A DNA stretch of 12,307 bases from Proteiniphilum sp. UBA5283 (lineage in GTDB: Bacteria > Bacteroidota > Bacteroidia > Bacteroidales > Dysgonomonadaceae), in the NCBI GenBank assembly GCA_002408485.1, contig DHSP01000062.1, positions 1 through 12,307 of the forward strand. The letters are read 5' to 3'. This document shows positions 6,987 through 12,307 of the stretch, one piece after another; the first letter of the stretch is position 1, and every line of letters starts with the position of its first letter. The position numbers were made by a program, and so were the translations under genes. A model generated the notes under the pieces. It worked only from the letters and a program-made list of their open reading frames with translations, had not been told where the DNA came from and did not search any database.

Positions 6987-8254
6987 GCCGTCCTCTTTTT
7001 AGGTCCCGCAATAAACAGGAACAGCGCCCCGGCGAGCAGCATGAAGATACCGGTGTAAACCACCTTTAACCAGGGATCCCGTACCAGTTCAAAGATAGAG
7101 ACATCTGAATGTTTCCCTTTCGAATTGTCGTAGCTATACTGGTAAATCATCCATTCTTCCACAGTGAGAGGTTTGTTTACCTCAATCACGGCTTGAAGGT
7201 TGGTCCCCTTTTCAGAATACAGGGTCACAAACGATTTGTATTTTTTTACCTCCTGCGGTGGCATCACTATGCTTGTGAATTCATCAACCGGCAATGTGCT
7301 ATGGGGAAAGAGGTAGCTGCCACTGCTGACCCAACCCTCCACTGGCTGCTCCATCCCTGGCTTGGCTGCTTTCACCTTGATGGCGGTGCCGGCGCCCTCC
7401 ATCATCATGGGTACTACATTGACAAAGGTGGAGTCCCGCAATATGGCAGCATGAGGCAGGTAATCCATAATTTCCAGCGATACGTCTGCCAGCCGGGCTG
7501 TTTTGCCAATTTCCACAAAATGATAGCTCTCGGGATGTGCTGCGGGTAGTATTTTCCCTGTCATGTTTTCAACGACGACCAGCCTGGGAGGGTATTCTTC
7601 TATCCGGAACGTGTCCAGCTGGATGGCTACCGGTAATTCTATGGTTTCTCCGGACTGTCCGGTACCGCGCCATTCTACCTGCCCCTCTTGCACACTCATC
7701 GTGAACCGCTTCAGATCGGCACTGCCCGATAAGCCAGCCAGAAGAGCAACAAACAATCCCAGGTGGTTCAGGTAAAAGCCGATATCGCGCCACGATTGTT
7801 TCTTGCGGGTCCTTCTGAGCAAAGTGAGTTCCAGAATTATCAGAATGTAAAAGCAGAGCAATATAAATGACCAGGAGGTGGTCATCTGAGCCCATCCGAG
7901 CCGGGAGAACAGATTGTCGCTTGCCTGCATGCGACCTGTGCTGAGTGGAAGCTGTGAAGTGAGTCCCAGTATCATGCAGAGAAGAAGCAGGACGACGATG
8001 GCCGGCACGGCAGCATAAACGCCGGATAACCACTTTATTGCCTTGTTTTGCGGGAGAAGAAAGTAGACAGCAATCAGCCCTGCCGTCAAAGAGGCTCCCA
8101 TGATCACGTTGACCGGCGATGCAAAGAGAGCAGGCTCGATGTTCCCGACGGTCAACTGTAGCATCAAGCCCGTTAAAAGGATGCCAGCCGCCACGATGAA
8201 ACCTTCTGCATACCCCCATGGCTGCTCCCATATTTTGCGGGATCTACTCTTCAT
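6983..8254 (-). CDS. resB: ResB-like cytochrome c biogenesis protein (Ccs1)
   Basis: A 423-residue membrane protein that partners CcsA in the system II cytochrome c haem lyase. Hydrophobic segments lie at about 17-36, 47-67, 76-99, 125-146 and 159-175. The last includes LNHLGLFVALLAG with a conserved-type His at 164. A large domain on the outer side of the membrane follows (about 180-395), then a final membrane helix (about 398-417). This is the ResB layout. I chose the ATG at 8254: the frame is open upstream to a TTG at 8296, but the extra 14 residues have no support, while the ATG gives a normal N-terminus (basic, then the first helix). It follows nrfA by 72 bases from this start and overlaps ccsA. 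Its place directly after nrfA suggests service to NrfA and NrfH maturation. Confidence 0.92.
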   Translation of the reverse strand: MKSRSRKIWEQPWGYAEGFIVAAGILLTGLMLQLTVGNIEPALFASPVNVIMGASLTAGLIAVYFLLPQNKAIKWLSGVYAAVPAIVVLLLLCMILGLTSQLPLSTGRMQASDNLFSRLGWAQMTTSWSFILLCFYILIILELTLLRRTRKKQSWRDIGFYLNHLGLFVALLAGLSGSADLKRFTMSVQEGQVEWRGTGQSGETIELPVAIQLDTFRIEEYPPRLVVVENMTGKILPAAHPESYHFVEIGKTARLADVSLEIMDYLPHAAILRDSTFVNVVPMMMEGAGTAIKVKAAKPGMEQPVEGWVSSGSYLFPHSTLPVDEFTSIVMPPQEVKKYKSFVTLYSEKGTNLQAVIEVNKPLTVEEWMIYQYSYDNSKGKHSDVSIFELVRDPWLKVVYTGIFMLLAGALFLFIAGPKKRTA

Positions 8255-8326
8255 GCACTCAGCGTAATCAATATAAAATGTTTTTGTGTCCTCCAAAATC
8301 CGGACTCGAATCTATTTCTCATTATG

Positions 8327-9826
8327 TTAGTTCAGACTTGCCAGCCGTTTGTTGGCTTTGGCTGTTTCGAGCCAACGGGGAACGACCGTTTGCAGGAAGT
8401 TTTGCTTGTCGGCTCTTTCTTTTTGCATATCCAACCCGATGTATGCCTGTGCCTTCTCTTTCGTGGAGATGTCGGGCAGCGGAACGTCGCCGGTGAAGCC
8501 GAGTGCCGCCAGCACCTTGGATATCTCAAAACGGGCTTTGTGGGCCCTGTCGAGGCTCAGGGAAAGAATACGTTGATATTCTACCGGCGAGTGGAACGCT
8601 CCTCCGTGCGATGCCACGGCATAATCCCAGCGCCATTGCGACTGACGAATCAATTGCAGCGCCTCTTTCATCTGTGTCTCTGTGGCTCCTCTTTCCCATG
8701 CGAACTGTGCTTCCAGATGGGCGGTGGCAAGCTCCTGCTCTGCCAGGTTGCGAATCTGATTGGCACTGCGTTGCCGTTCGTAAACCGAGTTGCGGAGATC
8801 TTCCTCTGTTTCCCGGTGGCATACCTGGCAGGTGTTGTTTATGCTTGCCAGCGGACTTCTCACGTGGTGACTGCTGTATTTGATTCCTCCTTCGGAAATA
8901 TAAGGCATGTGACAGTCGGCACACGAAACACCCCGCTGTGCATGGATCCCTGTTTTGAATATTTCGTAATCGGGGTGTTGTGCTTTGAGGATGGGTGCCT
9001 TGCTGAGTGCGTGTGTATAGTCGGTAAACCGGATGCTGTCGTAATATTGTTCCGCTCCCTCCATGGTGATGCCGTTGTGCCAGGGGAAGATCAGGTATTT
9101 CCCTTCGGGAGTGAAGTAATATTCCACATGACATTGTGCACAGGCCAGCGAACGCATCTCCTGATGGGTTGCTTCCCGGATATTCAGACCCATGGCCTCA
9201 TATCCCTCAATCAATCCGGGTCGGCTTACTTTCAGATCCATTGTGGCGGCATCGTGACAGTCGGCACATCCAATGGGATTCACTATTTCCTGTCCCCAGT
9301 GTGCCCAGGTTTTGTTGTAAAATTCGGCAATTCCCACAGAGTCCATCAAGCGGGGTACGTCGGGGCTTTTGCAGGTCCAGCAGGTGGCAGGCTGCGGCCC
9401 TTCTTCCGGCGTCATGGGAGCGCCGGTCCGCAGGGTATGGCGCACATCTTCCACGGCATGCATATGTCCTCTTGGGGTACCGTAATCTTTCGAGAAGGCA
9501 TATCCGGCCCAAAGGATAACCATTTCCGGGCGCTGTTCGAGGACGTCTCTCACGCTGCTTCCGTTGAACTCACTTTGAAAAGTGGTGTCGGCTGTTTTCG
9601 CCCAGGTCTCGTATTCGCGGGGATAATTTACGGCGAACAGTTCATTGCGCGATTCGATTCCGGTGATTTCAACCTTTTTGTTGTTCATCACGCTCGCAAT
9701 TTCTGCCCGGCGTTGCGTCACGGATGCTGCCAGCATTCCAAGGAGGAAAACCACACCCATTGTCACGAAAAACAGGAGCCAGCCTACCCATGGCTTCATC
9801 CTGTTGTTATTCCTCTTCCTGTTCAT
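8327..9826 (-). CDS. nrfA: Ammonia-forming cytochrome c nitrite reductase, catalytic subunit NrfA
   Basis: A 499-residue pentahaem enzyme that reduces nitrite to ammonium with six electrons. It has the special catalytic haem motif CWTCK (149-153) and four ordinary sites: CADCH (187-191), CAQCH (229-233), CADCH (302-306) and CQVCH (333-337). By alignment with remembered E. coli NrfA, the active-site residues are Arg133, Tyr236 and His284, and the calcium-site residues are Glu235, Tyr236, Lys281 and Gln283; all are present. A hydrophobic segment at about 13-33 directs export and may stay as a membrane anchor. The start is ATG at 9826; Met10 is an alternative. It forms the NrfHA complex with the upstream gene product, which feeds it electrons from menaquinol. 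The gap to nrfH is 88 bases, with no promoter or terminator that I trust. Confidence 0.98.
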   Translation of the reverse strand: MNRKRNNNRMKPWVGWLLFFVTMGVVFLLGMLAASVTQRRAEIASVMNNKKVEITGIESRNELFAVNYPREYETWAKTADTTFQSEFNGSSVRDVLEQRPEMVILWAGYAFSKDYGTPRGHMHAVEDVRHTLRTGAPMTPEEGPQPATCWTCKSPDVPRLMDSVGIAEFYNKTWAHWGQEIVNPIGCADCHDAATMDLKVSRPGLIEGYEAMGLNIREATHQEMRSLACAQCHVEYYFTPEGKYLIFPWHNGITMEGAEQYYDSIRFTDYTHALSKAPILKAQHPDYEIFKTGIHAQRGVSCADCHMPYISEGGIKYSSHHVRSPLASINNTCQVCHRETEEDLRNSVYERQRSANQIRNLAEQELATAHLEAQFAWERGATETQMKEALQLIRQSQWRWDYAVASHGGAFHSPVEYQRILSLSLDRAHKARFEISKVLAALGFTGDVPLPDISTKEKAQAYIGLDMQKERADKQNFLQTVVPRWLETAKANKRLASLN

Positions 9827-9914
9827 AGTGTTATTATTGTATATATTGAATTCAGTGTCCGGCTTTTCGTTCTTGTTCGTTATATCCTGGTTCTTGCACT
9901 TTGGCTCCTGGCCC

Positions 9915-10523
9915 TTATTTTTTCATTTCGGCATTCTTTACCATATCCAGCAACCAGTCCGGCACATTGCTTGCCGGCATCGGTACACGTGCATTTGGAG
10001 TGGAGGAGAGCGATCTGCTCCGTGTGTGAGGCACATCTCTGTGGCAGTCCCAACAGGCTTTTCCGTCGGTATCCTTCATTTCTCTGTAACCCATGCGCCC
10101 TGTATTCACAAACTCGGTATTGAGTTGGGTGTGACAGCGAATGCAGTTGTCCATGATTACCTGAGAACTGGCTTCAATGGCCTGAATCGCCTGGCTTTCG
10201 CCGCGTACAGTGAAAATGACGGAATGGCGTAATCCGTCTGTCGCTTTAAAGTAATACCCTTTGATTTTATTGTCCTGGGGTACGTGACAGTCGTTGCAGG
10301 TGGTATTTCTGCCGTGTGAGCTGTGCATCCAGGTGGCGTAGTAGGGCCCCATGATGTGGCAGTTTACGCATGTGGCCGGATCGTTTGACAGATAGCTGTA
10401 AGCACGGGAAGCAAAAAAAGTATACACGAAGAGCCCCACGAAAGCGCCACAGATAATGATGGCAGGGTATTTCCATCCTCCGCGGGGCCTGACTTCATTC
10501 CAAAAGAACCGCAGCTTGCTCAT
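9915..10523 (-). CDS. nrfH: Cytochrome c nitrite reductase small subunit NrfH (tetrahaem quinol dehydrogenase)
   Basis: A 202-residue NapC/NirT-family membrane cytochrome that oxidises menaquinol and passes electrons to NrfA. One N-terminal membrane helix (about 19-38) is followed by four haem sites: CVNCH (52-56), CNDCH (76-80), CIRCH (127-131) and CWDCH (157-161). The first reads CVNCHIM, with the Met (58) that serves as the unusual haem ligand in NrfH. The length suits NrfH, which is far shorter than TorC-like relatives. It is the first gene of the operon. The ATG at 10523 lies about 26 bases after the predicted transcription start, beyond a Crp/Fnr-type operator. Confidence 0.97.
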   Translation of the reverse strand: MSKLRFFWNEVRPRGGWKYPAIIICGAFVGLFVYTFFASRAYSYLSNDPATCVNCHIMGPYYATWMHSSHGRNTTCNDCHVPQDNKIKGYYFKATDGLRHSVIFTVRGESQAIQAIEASSQVIMDNCIRCHTQLNTEFVNTGRMGYREMKDTDGKACWDCHRDVPHTRSRSLSSTPNARVPMPASNVPDWLLDMVKNAEMKK

Positions 10524-10554
10524 GGTTAAACGCTTTAAATATATCTGTCAATAA

Positions 10555-10562
10555 CAAAGAAA
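10555..10562 (-). promoter_or_regulatory. nrfH: Probable -7 element of the nrfHA-resB-ccsA promoter
   Basis: TTTCTTTG (10562-10555, minus strand) differs at one position from TAnnTTTG. No -33 element is present at the right spacing, as expected for an activator-dependent promoter. The predicted start is near 10550. The dyad at 10584-10599 would then be centred about 42 bases upstream, the class II activator position. Confidence 0.45.
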
Positions 10563-10571
10563 GGAATAATA

Positions 10572-10603
10572 TTTGCAAAAAACTGTAATAATTATGACAT
10601 TTG
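10572..10603 (+). promoter_or_regulatory. Probable promoter of the Crp/Fnr regulator gene
   Basis: TTTG (10572-10575), a 20-base spacer, then GACATTTG (10596-10603), one base off TAnnTTTG. Transcription would start near 10608, about 100 bases before the ATG. The spacer and -7 element contain the whole operator dyad, so a bound regulator should block this promoter. Confidence 0.45.
10584..10599. promoter_or_regulatory. Crp/Fnr-type operator dyad
   Basis: TGTAATAATTATGACA is a 16-base palindrome with one mismatched pair. It fits the Crp/Fnr superfamily pattern TGTnA-N6-TnACA exactly. It lies in the divergent region between nrfH and a gene for a Crp/Fnr-family regulator, the natural place for that protein's own site. 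I found no second match upstream of glnN, the symporter or the glycosylase gene. Confidence 0.65.
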
Positions 10604-10709
10604 TAAAAAATGAGGAAGAGAAATGTACAATCGAAAAATCAATGAGGAAGAAGCAGATAATCCCGTCTGAGCCTGATTGTCAACAATAATAAAATACCGG
10701 AAGGAAAAA

Positions 10710-11396
10710 ATGAAACTACAGCACCCTGAACTTGATTATCGCCGCATGATCTTTCAATGTCCCTTGTGCAGTTCAATTCCCGATGAACAACGTGACTCCT
10801 TTCTGGAAGACGTGCGGTTTTCAGTCAGGAGTTATCAGAAGGGAGACGTGATTGTTGCCCGGGGGGTTCGTTATGATTCGCTCTACGTCCTGATTATGGG
10901 CGAGATCGTAACAGAGATGGCCGATGAGAAAGGCGACTTTATGAAAGTAGAACAGATCAGGGCGCCCAATCCGATGGCAACGGGATTTCTATTCTCTTCG
11001 GATAATCGCTCTCCCGTATCTGCCATTTGCAATACAGCCTGTACTGTTGCGGTAATACCGAGAGATAATGTCTATTTTCTGATGAGAAAATACGAGTGTT
11101 TTATGATGTCATTTCTGGCATATATCTCCAACAAGGTGTTTTTTCTTTCCGAGAAACTGCGGCTGGTCTCCCTGCGTACCATCCGTGCGAAGCTTGCATA
11201 CTACCTGCTGAAAGAATCGGAAGGGGAAAAGTCATTTCGGTTGAAAACATCGAAAGAAAGTATGGCTCGCCTGTTTGGCGTTTCGCGTCCCGCGCTGGTA
11301 AAAGTGATGATGGAGATGGCAGAGGAGGGGATGATTAATGTGAACCGGCGTGATATTCAAATCAACGACAGGGCAGCGCTGAGAAAAATGCTTTAA
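10710..11396 (+). CDS. Crp/Fnr-family transcriptional regulator, likely of the nrf operon
   Basis: A 228-residue DNA-binding regulator. An N-terminal beta-roll sensor domain (about 14-130, with GDVIVARGVRYDSLYVLIMGE at 45-65 in part typical of the cNMP fold) leads into a long dimer helix (about 131-155). A winged helix-turn-helix follows (about 157-215), with a recognition helix near SRPALVKVMMEM (192-203). The Glu of the cyclic-AMP pocket of CRP appears to be missing (region 89-101), so cAMP is unlikely as ligand. Five cysteines (17, 20, 107, 111, 130) might bind a metal or Fe-S cluster, but this is not the classic FNR spacing. The start is the ATG at 10710 with an AGGA four bases upstream; a TTG at 10677 would add 11 unsupported residues. 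It is transcribed divergently from nrfH. HcpR-like nitrosative-stress regulators are a possible subfamily. Confidence 0.9.
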   Translation: MKLQHPELDYRRMIFQCPLCSSIPDEQRDSFLEDVRFSVRSYQKGDVIVARGVRYDSLYVLIMGEIVTEMADEKGDFMKVEQIRAPNPMATGFLFSSDNRSPVSAICNTACTVAVIPRDNVYFLMRKYECFMMSFLAYISNKVFFLSEKLRLVSLRTIRAKLAYYLLKESEGEKSFRLKTSKESMARLFGVSRPALVKVMMEMAEEGMINVNRRDIQINDRAALRKML

Positions 11397-11427
11397 ATGC
11401 ATTGTTCCGAAATCAATTTCTGCATAT

Positions 11428-11435
11428 TATCTTTG
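11428..11435 (+). promoter_or_regulatory. -7 element directly before the glycosylase gene
   Basis: TATCTTTG fits TAnnTTTG exactly and ends four bases before the ATG at 11440. A TTG at 11402-11404 is the only -33 candidate, with a longer than usual 23-base spacer. If used, the transcript would begin at or within a base or two of the start codon. Confidence 0.4.
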
Positions 11436-11439
11436 AATT

Positions 11440-12129
11440 ATGGAGACATTCGCAGACAAAGTAATTGCATTCAACCGTCATTTGACGTACACCGGTAATT
11501 TGCCGGAGGGCTTTCGGGTGATGAACCCGTTTATGGACAATCCTGAAACCATGAAGGTGATGGACGAGTTTTACCACAAATATTACCACGATACGGAAAA
11601 ACGGCGCTTTATTATCGGGATAAATCCGAGCCGCAATGGGGCGGGAGTGACCGGAGTACCTTTTACGGACACAAAGAGGCTGGAGAGCGCCTGTGATATT
11701 CAAATGAAATCGGCACGCACGCACGAGGTCTCCTCGGTCTTTCTTTATGATATGATCGAGGCATATGGTGGAACAGCCCGCTTCTATCAGAATTTTTATA
11801 TTAATTCCCCATTTCCTCTGGCTATTATCAGGGAGACAGCAGGAGGTGCATGGCTCAATGCAAATTATTATGATGATCCGGAATTGTTTGAGTCGGTGAA
11901 GGAGTTTATGATCGACTCCTTGCATAAACACATCGGTATGGGACTCGACACGACCGAAGTGTTTATCCTCGGAAAGAAGAATGCAGACTATATCCGCAGG
12001 CTTAATGCCGAAGAGAAGTTATTCGACCGGCTTACGGTTCTGGAGCACCCCCGTTTTATCCAGCAATACAGATTGAAAGAAAAGCAACTCTACATCGATA
12101 AATATCTGCAGGCATTTCACGGTCGTTGA
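11440..12129 (+). CDS. SMUG2-like uracil-DNA glycosylase family protein
   Basis: A 229-residue cytoplasmic protein expected to remove uracil or related damaged bases from DNA. The first active-site motif is at 60-77, starting GINPSRNGAG and ending VPFTD. The second, minor-groove loop motif is at 201-210 (LEHPRFIQQY). This pattern and length match the SMUG2 branch of the uracil-DNA glycosylase superfamily, best known from Bacteroidetes such as Pedobacter (formerly DUF4918). The start is ATG, 43 bases after the regulator stop on the same strand. Nothing ties it to nitrite metabolism directly, although nitrite-derived nitrosative chemistry deaminates bases, so the neighbourhood may not be random. 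No Shine-Dalgarno sequence is visible. Confidence 0.9.
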   Translation: METFADKVIAFNRHLTYTGNLPEGFRVMNPFMDNPETMKVMDEFYHKYYHDTEKRRFIIGINPSRNGAGVTGVPFTDTKRLESACDIQMKSARTHEVSSVFLYDMIEAYGGTARFYQNFYINSPFPLAIIRETAGGAWLNANYYDDPELFESVKEFMIDSLHKHIGMGLDTTEVFILGKKNADYIRRLNAEEKLFDRLTVLEHPRFIQQYRLKEKQLYIDKYLQAFHGR

Positions 12130-12134
12130 TATAA

Positions 12135-12148
12135 CAAACTGTAGTTTG
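12135..12148. terminator. Small hairpin between two convergent genes
   Basis: CAAACTGTAGTTTG forms a 5-bp stem with a 4-base loop in the 24 bases between the glycosylase stop and the convergent stop at 12154. No T tract follows on the plus strand within 15 bases. It could be a weak bidirectional terminator but may be chance. Confidence 0.25.
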
Positions 12149-12153
12149 CCGTG

Positions 12154-12307
12154 CTACCACAACTCTGATGTTTCCTTTTTTAGCCCGTATTTCCTTTTAA
12201 TCTGAGTCGATGTTACGTCTTGAATATTTGGAGTATTATACGAGCGAGTAAAGGAGAAAGTGTAGTGCAGTGCCGGAAAATGTACTCCGTTGATCCCGGA
12301 TCCTTCA
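12154..12307 (-). CDS. C-terminal 50 residues of an unidentified protein (5' part beyond the window)
   Basis: Reading inward from the window edge on the minus strand, a frame of 50 codons runs to a TAG at 12156-12154. The visible peptide includes GVHFPALHYTFSFTRSYN, whose alternating aromatic residues look like a beta strand of an outer-membrane barrel. It ends in a charged stretch, YGLKKETSELW. I do not recognise the family. The frame is supported by protein-like composition and by ending 24 bases from the convergent glycosylase gene, but it is short. A small non-coding tail is the alternative. Confidence 0.55.
   Translation of the reverse strand, partial: EGSGINGVHFPALHYTFSFTRSYNTPNIQDVTSTQIKRKYGLKKETSELW

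Noticed and set aside
8255..8296. TTG-initiated 14-residue extension of ResB
   Set aside because: No Shine-Dalgarno support and no family likeness in the added residues; the ATG at 8254 gives a normal membrane-protein N-terminus.
9827..9914. An internal promoter or processing site between nrfH and nrfA
   Set aside because: I found no TAnnTTTG box or stable hairpin; only a short repeated GTTCTTG word.
8324..10123. A 599-codon plus-strand open frame covering nrfA and part of nrfH
   Set aside because: It is antisense to two well-supported multihaem genes, crosses the gap between them, shows no recognisable domain, and has the Cys/His/Phe-rich composition expected of an antisense frame to CXXCH-rich genes. 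Its length is a by-product of codon use.
10676..10687. ATTGTCAACAAT dyad as a second regulator site
   Set aside because: Only 5-bp arms with a 2-base centre, which does not fit the Crp/Fnr spacing; likely chance in AT-rich DNA.
10677..10709. TTG-initiated 11-residue extension of the Crp/Fnr regulator
   Set aside because: The ATG at 10710 has an AGGA just upstream and the added residues are unlike the family.
11413..11931. A 172-codon minus-strand frame
   Set aside because: It is antisense to the glycosylase gene, which carries clear family motifs; the peptide has no domain-like pattern.
1..12307. CRISPR arrays, tRNA/rRNA genes, transposases, phage or defence genes
   Set aside because: No regularly spaced repeats, RNA gene signatures or proteins of these classes were seen on either strand.

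Overview
The window looks like chromosomal DNA of an anaerobic Bacteroidales bacterium. A member of the Dysgonomonadaceae/Porphyromonadaceae side is my guess from overall gene style, not a proven placement. Support comes from a type III (GlnN) glutamine synthetase, the gene order nrfH-nrfA-resB-ccsA, a BNR_4-type carbohydrate-active protein, a SMUG2-type uracil-DNA glycosylase, and several promoters of the Bacteroidetes form (TTG/TTTG, 19-21 nt, TAnnTTTG) with few clear Shine-Dalgarno sites.

Region 1 (1-3700, minus strand) is carbohydrate related. It holds a secreted beta-propeller protein cut by the window edge (1-1408) and, upstream of it, a sodium/sugar symporter very like Vibrio SGLT (1497-3398). 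A strong intrinsic terminator sits between them. The 418-base gap 3399-3816 holds the symporter promoter and a set of nested inverted repeats, including the likely terminator of glnN.

Region 2 (3817-10523, minus strand) is nitrogen metabolism. nrfH and nrfA encode the membrane tetrahaem quinol dehydrogenase and the pentahaem nitrite reductase. They are followed by resB and ccsA, a split system II cytochrome c haem lyase. glnN comes next, on the same strand but with its own promoter. Together they reduce nitrite to ammonium at the cell surface, mature the cytochromes required, and assimilate ammonium into glutamine.

Region 3 (10524-12307) starts with a divergent promoter region containing a near-perfect Crp/Fnr-type operator (TGTAA-N6-TGACA). 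It sits about 42 bases upstream of the predicted nrfH transcription start and overlaps the predicted promoter of the divergent Crp/Fnr-family regulator gene (10710-11396). The simplest model is that this regulator activates nrfHA-resB-ccsA and controls itself. A SMUG2-like DNA glycosylase gene follows, possibly leaderless, and then the 3' end of an unidentified convergent gene.

I see no mobile element genes, CRISPR array, RNA gene or evidently new enzyme system. The most useful leads are regulatory: the divergent operator, the terminator between symporter and propeller gene, and the alternative hairpins downstream of glnN.
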